Positions 8,241 to 16,002 are shown, numbered from the stretch's first letter. The stretch is 64,000 nt of DNA from Bacillus nitratireducens (GCF_001884135.1 NZ_MAOC01000004.1:62001-126000); one strand, 5' to 3'. Notes: generated by a model from the letters alone, not told the origin. Program-made: numbers and translations.

Positions 8241-8906
8241 TTATTTCTCGTACTGCTTCATAATACGAGCTAATTCATCGTCAACAGCAGAATTTTTATT
8301 TAAGCTTGCGAATTCATCATCTAATGACTTTTCTTTTTTGTACACTTCACCACTTGCTTCTGCTTCAGCCTCTAATTGAAGAGCTTTCTCTTCCATACGG
8401 CTTAAACCAGCTTTTGCTGAATTTGAATCGAATCCAGACATCGCCTGATTAATATTCTTTTGTGCTTTCGCTGCATTTACACGTGCTACAAGTGTTTCAC
8501 GTTTATTTTTCAGCTCTGTTAATTGCTTACGCATTTCTTCTAGCTTCAGGCGAAGATTATCGGCAGCAGCTTTGTTTTGCTCATAGCTTGCTTTATACTC
8601 ATTCATCTTTTGCTCTGCGTTTTGTTTTTCTTCAAGAGCACGACGCGCAAGATCAAGATTGCTTGCTTGAACAGCCATATGAGCTTGCTCTTCACGTTTT
8701 TTCACAAGTGCTTCTTGCTCTTCAAATAATAATTTGAATTTCTTCTCAAGTGCGATTTGAGCCGCAACACTTTTCTCAGCTTCTTGTACATCCGCTTGCA
8801 TATCACGTAAATATTGATCCGTCATCTTAACTGGATCTTCCGCTTTCTCAATTAATGAATACACATTCGACATAGTTAAGTCTCTTAATCGTTTAAATAC
8901 AGACAT
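8241..8906 (-). CDS. PspA/IM30-family protein
   Basis: A 221-residue, almost entirely coiled-coil protein beginning MSVFKRLRDLTMSNVYSLIE, the conserved amphipathic start of PspA/Vipp1 (IM30) proteins, which polymerise on damaged membranes. Segments such as EDPVKMTDQYLRDMQ and the Ala/Gln/Lys-rich helices to about residue 165 fit the family. I start it at 8906, where AGGAGGAATTTGG precedes the ATG, rather than at the upstream in-frame codon at 8933. It heads the operon with DUF350, DUF4178 and DUF4247. B. cereus-group genomes usually carry another PspA-like gene elsewhere, so I give no gene symbol. Confidence 0.9.
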   Translation of the reverse strand: MSVFKRLRDLTMSNVYSLIEKAEDPVKMTDQYLRDMQADVQEAEKSVAAQIALEKKFKLLFEEQEALVKKREEQAHMAVQASNLDLARRALEEKQNAEQKMNEYKASYEQNKAAADNLRLKLEEMRKQLTELKNKRETLVARVNAAKAQKNINQAMSGFDSNSAKAGLSRMEEKALQLEAEAEASGEVYKKEKSLDDEFASLNKNSAVDDELARIMKQYEK

Positions 8907-9310
8907 CCAAATTCCTCCTATGATATACCTCATATTTCAAATTCACTACTTGGAAAACTGAAAAATCTCCCTTTACAGTAAAGAATATTCATTTTTACGA
9001 CCTATGTGTTTATTATAACAAAACTAAGATGCCCTTACATGTTATTTCCAAAATACAGCCAATATAATATGACATTCCATATAAAACATTGTATTCCTAA
9101 TATATTCTCATTCATTCTCTTTAGAATTGACTTATTTTTATGTACTTTCACTAAATTACATTATTGTAATGTTACTGTAAGCTAACTCGATAGTTACGTT
9201 TCGTTATTTCTTATACACTAATACCAGAAGCAACAAACAAGCTTCTCATCATTTCAGGACTAATACAAAAACTGTATTTACTATAAAACATATAAAAAGG
9301 AGAAATCATC
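8907..9310. other. Divergent intergenic region, no gene seen
   Basis: Separates the leftward PspA operon from the rightward lipoprotein gene. A TATAAT sequence on the minus strand at 9012-9017 is a candidate -10 for the PspA operon, without a convincing -35. A short inverted repeat TTACA / TGTAA lies near 9155-9170. I could not assign a stress-sigma promoter. Confidence 0.4.
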
Positions 9311-9889
9311 ATGAAAAAATTAGTAGGAATCGGATTAGCAGCAGCAATTTCACTTGGAGCATTATCAGGTTGTTCTTTATTAGGAGAGAAAGCGAACGGC
9401 TTAGTATTATACGGATCAGAAGAGCAAGTTCAAAAAATTACAGATCAAAATAAGAAAGAAGTAAAAGAAAAAGACTTCTATAAAATGAAAATGGCAACAT
9501 TAGAGGGTAAAAAAGTACTTGTAATGGATAAGAAAACTGGTGATGAACTTGTTAAGAAAGAACTACTTAAAAAAGTCGATAAAAATGATGATACAAAAGC
9601 AATCGATAAATTACCAGCTGTAACAGCAGAAGAAGGCGTGCTATTTGCAAAAGAGAAGGTAGAAAATGCTACGCTTGATGGAGTAAAATTAAAATATGAA
9701 GGCAACACAATTATCGGTGATGGTCGTTCTTATGCAGATATGTTTGCTATCGTTGATGATGCAACATATGTAAATGTAAAAGGTGAAGAAAAATCTGTAG
9801 GTGTTTTGAAATTTGATAAAGACCCAAGCAAAGAGCTACCTGGAGCAAATGGTGTAGAAGCTTCTCAACTTGTAAAAATTAAAAAGTAA
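9311..9889 (+). CDS. Putative lipoprotein, unknown function
   Basis: A 192-residue protein with a lipoprotein signal: MKKL, a hydrophobic stretch, then LSGC with the lipidated Cys at residue 21. The mature part is lysine- and glutamate-rich, with no domain that I recognise. An AAAAGGAG ribosome site precedes the ATG. Its terminator was originally the hairpin now split by the insertion at 9912-12361, so the natural end of this transcript has been moved or lost. Export and lipid anchoring are predicted from the signal; the function is unknown. Confidence 0.8.
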   Translation: MKKLVGIGLAAAISLGALSGCSLLGEKANGLVLYGSEEQVQKITDQNKKEVKEKDFYKMKMATLEGKKVLVMDKKTGDELVKKELLKKVDKNDDTKAIDKLPAVTAEEGVLFAKEKVENATLDGVKLKYEGNTIIGDGRSYADMFAIVDDATYVNVKGEEKSVGVLKFDKDPSKELPGANGVEASQLVKIKK

Positions 9890-9892
9890 AAC

Positions 9893-9911
9893 AAAAAAAG
9901 CTTTGCGAAAT
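9893..9911 (+). terminator. Left arm of a terminator split by an insertion
   Basis: AAAAAAAGCTTTG here is complementary to CAAAGCTTTTTT at 12368-12379. Without the 2450-base insertion (and one AAT copy) the two would form an 11-12-bp hairpin with a short loop, shared by the lipoprotein gene and the converging FeoB-associated gene. Confidence 0.75.
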
Positions 9912-10006
9912 TGAAGTGCACCCCAATTGTTAGACACATAATTAACAATTGGAGGTGCATTTTTTATGGCTAAATTTTCTTCAAAGGATAAAATACAAGC
10001 AGTAAA
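9912..10006 (+). repeat. IS3-family left end, copy 1 (95-bp direct repeat)
   Basis: Nearly identical (one mismatch seen) to 12114-12208, 2202 bases downstream. It includes the terminal inverted repeat and the first 13-14 codons of the element's orfA. Confidence 0.85.
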
Positions 10007-10157
10007 ACGATATCTAGAAGGTACTGAAGGTGTTTTTTTACGTACTTGCTATATGACTGTCGTTGACATTGATCCGCTGAATAAATCTATAATTTGTACG
10101 GATGCATTTTATAATAATATGACTTTGAAGTTTATTGATATTATTGATGCAAAATAA
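9966..10157 (+). pseudogene. Chimeric frame: transposase orfA start fused to YolD-like tail
   Basis: A 63-codon frame. The first 20-22 residues (MAKFSSKDKIQAVKRYLEG) are the N-terminus of an IS3-family OrfA. The rest, roughly from residue 28, reads like the C-terminal half of a YolD-like protein (YMTVVDIDPLNKSI, then KFIDIID). The ribosome site GGAGGTGC of orfA is retained, so the fusion may be translated. It arose at the broken edge of copy 1 of the element. The YolD assignment rests on a short match and is tentative; a functional product is unlikely. Confidence 0.6.
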
Positions 10158-10327
10158 AAAAACGCTCACAATCGTGGCTCTTATTGTTACTTTACATACA
10201 CATAAGCTTTATTTACAATTAAGCAGATTTTATTTCACATAAATATTATTATACTAATCTAAAGTTTCCGTATTTACATTTTTTTCTTTTATCTCATAAT
10301 TTTAATTGGGGGAAAGGGAGGAAAGAA

Positions 10328-11740
10328 ATGGTTCAAATCAAAGTAACACCTGAAATGCTAGAAGAAGTTGCTAATCGTGCAAATAATACCAGAATCGCAT
10401 TAGAAACTATACATAATAATCTATGTAATGAAATAGATCATTTGTGTTTTCAATGGATTGGTGCCTCTAACCAACAGTTCATTCAAATGTTCAATGATGC
10501 AAGACCAAAAGCTTTTACATCTATCAATTCGATTATAAAAGTGGAAGAGGATTTGAAACGAATTGCCGAAAAATTCTGTACCGCAGATGCTTCATATGAT
10601 GGAAATCTTGAAGAAGGAGTAATGTGTGGTAAGTTAAATAGTGAGAAAAATGATGGATCTTTACGTGACAAGGTTTGGCATGGTCTCAAGGAAACTTATG
10701 AGGATCTTAGTAAAGTAAAAAATTCCGATGAGTCTTTATATGATAAATTTAAACATGGTATTGATGCAGCGTATAAAGATGTGAATAAAATAAAAGACAC
10801 TATAGATGGTGAAATCGAATCTGCTTTTGAAAAAGCTGGATTAGGTGTCCCCTATCACTTAAAAAAGGGAATGGGCGACGCTATAGGTGATGAATTATTA
10901 GGACTTGCAGATGCAGTTATCCATCCAATTGACACATTTAATAACACGATTGAAGCCGTTTCTCACCCAGTTGAGACGTTCAATGCGATAAAACAAACAA
11001 TTTCTGATTCTTGGAATCGTGATGTTACCAATGGTGACTCGTATAGTGGTGCAGAATGGTATGGAAGCGCGGCTGGTCATACTATATTGGCTGTTGGACA
11101 ACTATTCGTAGGAACAAAAGGCATGGATAAAATTGCAATGTTGAACCCTGGCACAAAATTAGCTGAGATTTCACGAACTGCTAATCAAAGCTTGCAAGAC
11201 GCTGCATCCTTATTCAATCGTAATCGCAATGAGTTTGCTTTAGCTGGTGGAAATAATATACGCTCTGTATTTGATACACCTGATTTTAGGGCAGCTGAGG
11301 AAAAGCTATCGACCCTTCAGTTTGCTAGTCGTGAAGGAGCTTCCAGTGGGAACACGCCATATAAATTTGACTCATCACTTATGGAGCATGTTTTTCATGG
11401 TGAAGTAAGACAAAAATGGTGGGGATTAAAAGCTGTTGGTTATCATCACGAGAATATGATGGGGGGAGAGATAATTCGCGTTACTAGGCCACCAAATCCT
11501 GCAGGAGTATATGTTGCAGAAGTAAAGGTTGATGGTATTGTAAAACAAGCTAAATCTTCATTTTTCCCTAAGGATTGGAATAGAGTCCGGGTAGTTGATT
11601 CTATTAAAGAAGCATATACCAATCGTGTTCAAATCGCTCCAAATAAATACGTAGGGCAAACTTCTTCTGGATTTAAGGTTGAGATGATTATTGAAAACGG
11701 AGAAATTACCACTGCTTATCCAAAATATACGAGAAGATAG
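10328..11740 (+). CDS. WXG100-type secreted toxin with C-terminal EndoU nuclease domain
   Basis: A 470-residue polymorphic toxin. The N-terminal 95 residues form a helical WXG100-like hairpin with W-I-G at residues 43-45, the mark of type VII (Ess/Yuk) secretion substrates. The middle includes a small hydrophobic pre-toxin segment with a GTKG motif (about residues 245-270). The C-terminal 120 residues match bacterial EndoU RNases: HVFHGE (His354, His357), VGYHHEN (His373, His374), KSSFFPKDW (Lys409) and TSSGFKVE before an AYPKY end. A GGGAGG ribosome site precedes the ATG. The next gene is a probable immunity protein. Domain calls come from pattern recognition; toxicity is inferred. Confidence 0.85.
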   Translation: MVQIKVTPEMLEEVANRANNTRIALETIHNNLCNEIDHLCFQWIGASNQQFIQMFNDARPKAFTSINSIIKVEEDLKRIAEKFCTADASYDGNLEEGVMCGKLNSEKNDGSLRDKVWHGLKETYEDLSKVKNSDESLYDKFKHGIDAAYKDVNKIKDTIDGEIESAFEKAGLGVPYHLKKGMGDAIGDELLGLADAVIHPIDTFNNTIEAVSHPVETFNAIKQTISDSWNRDVTNGDSYSGAEWYGSAAGHTILAVGQLFVGTKGMDKIAMLNPGTKLAEISRTANQSLQDAASLFNRNRNEFALAGGNNIRSVFDTPDFRAAEEKLSTLQFASREGASSGNTPYKFDSSLMEHVFHGEVRQKWWGLKAVGYHHENMMGGEIIRVTRPPNPAGVYVAEVKVDGIVKQAKSSFFPKDWNRVRVVDSIKEAYTNRVQIAPNKYVGQTSSGFKVEMIIENGEITTAYPKYTRR

Positions 11741-11753
11741 TGAGGTTGTATTA

Positions 11754-12098
11754 ATGAATTATTCACATGAATTTTGGCGTGACCCATTTGGTGGACTAAG
11801 AATTCGTTTACCAAAAGAAATTGCTATTGTATCTGATTTTATAGAAAACCTAGATGAAGATGAAGCGGATGAATACATAGAAGTTTTAGACCATGTCGTA
11901 GAGGGAAAGTACCCTAGTTATGAACTAGAATACAATGCTGCTGCTGTATTTATTGAACCTAAATATACAAGCGCGATTAATTATTACATTAGCCCACCAA
12001 ATAATCAATGTAAATTAGAAACTTCAGAATTTAGGAGATTACTTTTGCTTTGGAGAAATAAAGTGATGACAGAAGGACGAGATATTGAAGTAGATTAA
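11754..12098 (+). CDS. Probable immunity protein for the EndoU toxin
   Basis: A 114-residue acidic soluble protein beginning MNYSHEFWRDPFGG. The ATG at 11754 follows a GTGAGG ribosome site that overlaps the toxin stop; upstream in-frame codons would lie within the toxin gene. It sits 13 bases after the toxin, the usual place for an immunity gene. I do not recognise the family. The negative charge fits a protein that would bind a basic nuclease domain, but this is inference from position and composition. Confidence 0.65.
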   Translation: MNYSHEFWRDPFGGLRIRLPKEIAIVSDFIENLDEDEADEYIEVLDHVVEGKYPSYELEYNAAAVFIEPKYTSAINYYISPPNNQCKLETSEFRRLLLLWRNKVMTEGRDIEVD

Positions 12099-12113
12099 AA
12101 AGACTGCCTGTAA

Positions 12114-12361
12114 TGAAGTGCACCCCAATTGTTAGACACATAATTAACAATTGGAGGTGCATTTTTTATGGCTAAATTTTCTTCAAAAGATAAAATACAA
12201 GCAGTAAATGGAACAATTTAAGCAAGAACTAGAAACTTATATTCATTACTACAATCACAAAAGAATTAAAACAAAACTAAAAGGATTGTCCCCTGTGCAA
12301 TACAGAGTTCAATCCTTAGTAGCTGCTTAATATATTTGTCTAACTTTTTGGGTTCAATTCA
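12114..12361 (+). mobile_element. Internally deleted IS3-family remnant, copy 2
   Basis: About 248 bases that keep both ends of the element but lost most of the transposase genes. The left 95 bases repeat 9912-10006; the right end finishes in GTTCAATTCA. Such a non-autonomous derivative could be moved in trans by a full relative elsewhere in the genome. Confidence 0.8.
12168..12330 (+). pseudogene. Transposase remnant: orfA start joined to orfB end
   Basis: OrfA starts at 12168 (MAKFSSKDKIQAV) and stops after 17 codons. From 12208 another frame gives the last 40 residues of OrfB, including [20 protein letters not shown], the conserved end of IS3-family transposases, stopping at 12330. The DDE catalytic core is gone. 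Confidence 0.82.
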
Positions 12362-12379
12362 AATTCACAAAGCTTTTTT
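12362..12379 (-). terminator. Right arm of the split terminator
   Basis: Partner of 9893-9911 (CAAAGCTTTTTT). It now lies just downstream of the FeoB-associated gene without its other arm. Confidence 0.7.
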
Positions 12380-12544
12380 CTATTTATGAGCAACTTGCTC
12401 CATATCCGGACTACAAGTTTGCGACTGACATGACTTATTTAAAGAGCATGCTGCGCATTTTCCCTTTTTACTTCTCTTTACAAAATTAACTAACGTGTAT
12501 GCTGCATAACCAAAAATGATAGCTCCAATTATAATATTGACCAT
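12380..12544 (-). CDS. FeoB-associated Cys-rich membrane protein
   Basis: About 54 residues: one hydrophobic helix near the N-terminus (MVNIIIGAIIFGYAAYTLV), then a basic stretch and four cysteines in CAACSLNKSCQSQTC. This matches the small FeoB-associated family found after feoB in many Firmicutes, proposed to support ferrous iron uptake. An AAGGAG site lies upstream; the start could be the ATG at 12544 or the GTG at 12547, and a longer in-frame start at 12586 would run into feoB and is less likely. It ends at the half-terminator left by the toxin insertion, so its transcript end may be altered. Confidence 0.8.
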   Translation of the reverse strand: MVNIIIGAIIFGYAAYTLVNFVKRSKKGKCAACSLNKSCQSQTCSPDMEQVAHK

Positions 12545-12563
12545 CACTCTAATACATCTCCTT

Positions 12564-14552
12564 CTAGAATCCGAGTAAGGATCCAACTTGGTATATAATG
12601 AACGTTAATACATAAGCAACAACGAGTGGATAAACGACAGAGAAAATCGTCCACTTCGCTGATCCTGTTTCACGTTTAATAACAGCTACTGTCGCTAAAC
12701 ACGGAACATATAATAAAATAAAGAACATAAATGCATATGCTGATAACGCAGTATAATGTGCTCCCATAACATTTCCTAACACATCTTCTTTCACCGCATA
12801 AATAATTGCCATTGTAGAAACGACAACTTCTTTCGCCAAAAATCCTGTTAAAAGAGATGCTGCGGCTTGCCACGTTCCAAAGCCGAGCGGTGCAAATAGT
12901 GGTGCGATAAACCCACCAATCATCGCTAAGTAACTGTCTCCCATATCAACACCAAATCCTGATGGACCTGCATAGTTTAATAACCAAATGACAACAGAAC
13001 CACCGAAGATGAATGTACCTGCTTTACGAACAAATCCTTTCCCTTTCTCCCACGTACTTAGCCATAACGTTTTCGCTTGTGGTACGCGGTACGGCGGTAG
13101 TTCAATGACAAAAATGGACTTTTCTGCTTTTAAAATAGTAAGAGACATAATTTTTGTAACTAATAACGCAAGAACAATACCTGCAACATATAAAGAAAAT
13201 ACAACAGTTGCCTGACTATTAGGGAAGAACACTCCCGCAAATAATGCATATACAGGTAAACGTGCTGAACAAGACATAAACGGTGTTACAAGCACTGTCA
13301 GTAAACGTTCTTTTTCTTGTTCAATCGTTCTCGCTGCCATAATACCTGGAACATTACACCCAAAACCGATAATCATCGGAATGAACGCTTTTCCGTTTAA
13401 ACCGAAGAACTCCATAATTCTATCCATAACAACTGCAATTCGCGCCATATATCCTGAGTCTTCTAATAATGAAATGAAAAAGAATAGTGCAAAGATTTGT
13501 GGAACGAATACTAATACTGCACCAACACCAGCAATAATACCTTCTGTAACGAGCGCTTGAATAAAATCAGAAGCTCCAACACTTGTGAGCCCAGCCGTCA
13601 CCCAATCTGTAAGCTGTCCACCAAAAAAGCCATCTAACATATCCGATAAAGGTGTACCAATCCACGTAAACGTAACCTGAAAAATAAAAAACATAACTGC
13701 TAAAAAGATTGGAAGTCCTAAAATTTTATGTGTAATTAATCTATCAATTTTTTCCGAAAAAGGAATTTTTCCTTCTTTCTCATGCTTCATAACATTTGTT
13801 TTTAACTTTTCAATATACGCTTCACGAGTTTTGTAAATGTGCTCTTCTAACGTACAATCAAGTTTTCCTTCTAAGCGAGATCGAATGGCTACAAGTTCCT
13901 TATAAATTGGTAATGCTTTCATTTCTTTTTCTACTACTTCGTTATTACTTAAAAATTGAAGAGCTAACCATCTCGGATGCTCATAATTCGCTGTCTCTAA
14001 AAGAGAAATTACCTCTTCGATTCCTTCATCCATTTGTACACCATATGAAATAAGGAATGGCTGTTTCTCTTTTTGTTTCTCTTCATGAAGAGTAGTAAGT
14101 AATTCTTCACAGCCTTTTCCGGTTCTTGCGATGACAGGAACGACTGTTACACCTAATATTTCTGATAACCGTTTTACATTAATCACAATTCCTCTTTGCT
14201 TTGCCACATCAACCATATTTAAACCAATTGAAACGGGCTTACCAAATTCAAGTAATTGCAATGTTAAATGCATATTTCGCTCGAATTGCGAAGAATCCAC
14301 TATATTTAACATATGATGAAATTCGTCTGTGAGTAGAAAATTCGTAACAACACCTTCATCGCGTGAAACTGGATTCAAATCATACACGCCTGGTAAATCA
14401 ATTAATGTTCCTTGCTTATCTTTTAATTTACCAACCTTCTTTTCTACTGTTACACCGCTCCAGTTCCCTACATACTCATAAGAACCAGTAAGTGCATTAA
14501 ATAATGATGTTTTCCCTGTATTCGGATTCCCTAGCAAAGCAACCTTATTCAC
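12564..14552 (-). CDS. feoB: Ferrous iron transporter FeoB
   Basis: A 662-residue inner-membrane Fe(II) transporter with an N-terminal G domain: GNPNTGKTS at about residues 8-16 (G1), DLPGVYDL (G3) and NMVD (G4), followed by a helical spacer and about eight transmembrane segments with the two Gate repeats, such as MIIGFGCNVPGIMAART. The length is normal for the Bacillus type. It overlaps feoA by four bases (ATGA), so the two are translationally coupled, and a Cys-rich associated protein follows. A Fur box upstream of feoA implies iron repression of the operon. Confidence 0.96.
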   Translation of the reverse strand: MNKVALLGNPNTGKTSLFNALTGSYEYVGNWSGVTVEKKVGKLKDKQGTLIDLPGVYDLNPVSRDEGVVTNFLLTDEFHHMLNIVDSSQFERNMHLTLQLLEFGKPVSIGLNMVDVAKQRGIVINVKRLSEILGVTVVPVIARTGKGCEELLTTLHEEKQKEKQPFLISYGVQMDEGIEEVISLLETANYEHPRWLALQFLSNNEVVEKEMKALPIYKELVAIRSRLEGKLDCTLEEHIYKTREAYIEKLKTNVMKHEKEGKIPFSEKIDRLITHKILGLPIFLAVMFFIFQVTFTWIGTPLSDMLDGFFGGQLTDWVTAGLTSVGASDFIQALVTEGIIAGVGAVLVFVPQIFALFFFISLLEDSGYMARIAVVMDRIMEFFGLNGKAFIPMIIGFGCNVPGIMAARTIEQEKERLLTVLVTPFMSCSARLPVYALFAGVFFPNSQATVVFSLYVAGIVLALLVTKIMSLTILKAEKSIFVIELPPYRVPQAKTLWLSTWEKGKGFVRKAGTFIFGGSVVIWLLNYAGPSGFGVDMGDSYLAMIGGFIAPLFAPLGFGTWQAAASLLTGFLAKEVVVSTMAIIYAVKEDVLGNVMGAHYTALSAYAFMFFILLYVPCLATVAVIKRETGSAKWTIFSVVYPLVVAYVLTFIIYQVGSLLGF

Positions 14553-14776
14553 GCTAATTCCACCTTTATCATTTTCGCGTCACAATGACGAATACTAATT
14601 AACTGCCCACGACACTCCAATGTACAAGGACCTTTAAACATCGCTTTTTGTTTTATGCGAAGCTCGCTTCCTTCCGCAAGACCGAAAGCAGCTAGTCTAC
14701 GCTTCAATAACTGATCTAACGACTGAATACTTTTTACTAACACTTTCTCACCAATTTTAATATCTACTAAGCTCAT
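14549..14776 (-). CDS. feoA: Ferrous iron transport accessory protein FeoA
   Basis: A 75-residue SH3-like protein (FeoA domain, with LAAFGLAEGSELRI and a final ISIRHCDAKMIKVE) that acts with FeoB at the cytoplasmic side. The GAGGGGGAAGG ribosome site precedes the ATG at 14776. It is the first gene of the feo operon, directly downstream of a Fur-box sequence and a TATAAT element. Confidence 0.93.
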   Translation of the reverse strand: MSLVDIKIGEKVLVKSIQSLDQLLKRRLAAFGLAEGSELRIKQKAMFKGPCTLECRGQLISIRHCDAKMIKVELA

Positions 14777-14798
14777 AACCTTCCCCCTCAGAAGAGAA

Positions 14799-14824
14799 TG
14801 ATAATTATTTTCAAAAAAATTATA
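14799..14824 (-). promoter_or_regulatory. Fur box and -10 element of feoAB
   Basis: TGATAATTATTTTCA at 14799-14813 differs by one base from the 7-1-7 Fur consensus. On the minus strand a TATAAT (14819-14824) lies directly upstream of it, so Fur would cover the transcription start. I see no good -35. Confidence 0.8.
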
Positions 14825-14970
14825 TCATACTCTATTTCAATTGGACTATACCCTTTTGCTTCATATTTATTAACATTTCGCTACAATTCTATTTCAATAA
14901 TTGTCATACGGTATTCATTTGCCATTCTCATCCATTTCGCTTACAATAAACAATAGCAAATAAAGAATCT

Positions 14971-15060
14971 CGTTATCACAGGGGGAGCCTTACCGCTGAG
15001 AGGGAACAATTCGTTCCGACCCTTTGAACCTGTTAGTTAATGCTAACGCAAGAATTGTGC
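14971..15060 (+). ncRNA. TPP riboswitch (Thi box)
   Basis: The aptamer shows the GCTGAGAGG and CCCTTTGAACCTG signature elements and the closing GCAAGAATTGTG, with CACA (14977-14980) pairing with TGTG (15056-15059) as P1. It senses thiamine pyrophosphate and precedes thiT. No strong terminator follows; instead TCCTCCTA at 15106-15113 can pair with the thiT ribosome site TAGGGGGA at 15145-15152, pointing to translational control. Confidence 0.93.
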
Positions 15061-15158
15061 AAACGTCCGAAATACACACCTCTTTTTTTATTTACGTATT
15101 TCGTATCCTCCTATGATAATGTTCTTTTTTGTGCAACTTGGATATAGGGGGAGACAAC

Positions 15159-15818
15159 ATGCGTAACACCAATTTACAAGCGATGATCGAATCTGCTATT
15201 CTTGCAGCCTTCGCCTTGATTATCGACATTCTACCATTATCAATTAAACTTCCAACAGGCGGTTCCATTTCATTTGCTATGATTCCTATTTTTATTATCG
15301 CATACCGCTGGGGCTTCAAAAGGGCTTTCTTAGGAGGCTTAATTTGGGGGCTTTTACAAATTGTCGTAGGCGATGCTTACATTCTAACACCAGTTCAAGC
15401 ATTCATTGAGTACTTCATTGCCTTTGCCTTTATCGGCTTTGCTGGTTTATTCTATCGTCCAATTCAAAAAGCACTTGCCTCAGACAACAGTAATGCAGAG
15501 CATTCAAGTTTTGGTAGTCGAAAAGATAAACCAAAACAAAACAAAGGAAAAAAAGCACTCGTTTACATTATCATTGCAACATTTGTCGGTAGCTTTGCAC
15601 GCTATTTCTGTCATTTTATCGCTGGTATTATTTTCTGGGGACAATATGCACCGAAAGGACAATCAGCTGTGCTATATTCATTAATTGTAAACGGCAGTAC
15701 CATGATCGGTTCTTTCATACTATGTACTGTATTACTAATTCTTTTATTTACAACTTCACCACGCTTATTCAAAAGCATCGGTGCTTATCAAATGAATACA
15801 CAAAAAAAGGGCGCTTAA
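15159..15818 (+). CDS. thiT: Thiamine ECF transporter substrate-binding subunit ThiT
   Basis: A 219-residue membrane protein of the ThiT/YuaJ family, the thiamine-specific S-component that works with the shared ECF energy module encoded elsewhere. About six hydrophobic segments are visible, with a long polar loop (about residues 108-132) rich in Ser, Lys and Asn. The ATG at 15159 follows an ATAGGGGGAG ribosome site; an in-frame start ten codons upstream has none. The TPP riboswitch upstream confirms the thiamine link. Confidence 0.93.
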   Translation: MRNTNLQAMIESAILAAFALIIDILPLSIKLPTGGSISFAMIPIFIIAYRWGFKRAFLGGLIWGLLQIVVGDAYILTPVQAFIEYFIAFAFIGFAGLFYRPIQKALASDNSNAEHSSFGSRKDKPKQNKGKKALVYIIIATFVGSFARYFCHFIAGIIFWGQYAPKGQSAVLYSLIVNGSTMIGSFILCTVLLILLFTTSPRLFKSIGAYQMNTQKKGA

Positions 15819-15834
15819 TTAGCGCTCTTTTTTT
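15803..15834 (+). terminator. Terminator of thiT
   Basis: GGGCGCT / AGCGCTC stem around TAATT, starting within the last codons of thiT and followed by T8. The converging small peptide at 15834-15914 ends at its edge. Confidence 0.9.
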
Positions 15835-15914
15835 CATATCGTAATATCAATTAAAAATACAATAAATGCACAAAAGAAAATAAATACCATTATACTTAGC
15901 CAATTGCTATGCAC
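15834..15914 (-). CDS. Possible 26-residue single-helix membrane peptide
   Basis: A GTG-started frame: a short polar N-terminus (HSNWLS) followed by a strongly hydrophobic run (IMVFIFFCAFIVFLI) and a stop. An AAGGAG ribosome site lies ten bases before the GTG. It fills a 190-base gap between thiT and the histidine kinase terminator. I do not recognise it; small single-helix peptides of this type often stabilise larger membrane complexes, but no partner is evident. Confidence 0.45.
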   Translation of the reverse strand: MHSNWLSIMVFIFFCAFIVFLIDITI

Positions 15915-16002
15915 GGTTCATCGACTCCTTACATAACCTCATTTTCTATTCAAAGTATACTGCTCCAAAATAAAGATTAGGTAAAGATAATATGAAAATA
16001 AA

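Larger units (their letters stand above)
9912..12361. mobile_element. Composite insertion bounded by IS3-family ends, toxin cargo
   Basis: The left boundary TGAAGTGCACCCC and the right boundary (reverse complement TGAATTGAACCC) are imperfect inverted ends that both continue into GTTAGACA, as in IS3/IS150-type elements. The base triplet AAT occurs immediately outside each end (9909-9911 and 12362-12364), a 3-bp target duplication of the size expected for IS3 elements. Inside are a truncated element copy, a toxin gene, its probable immunity gene and a second internally deleted copy. Neither copy encodes a full transposase, so the unit cannot move by itself. The boundaries and duplication are seen directly; acquisition as a single unit is inference. 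Confidence 0.75.

Noticed and set aside
9912-12361. Functional composite transposon
   Set aside because: Both element copies lack the catalytic transposase core; it is called a defective, insertion-derived unit instead.
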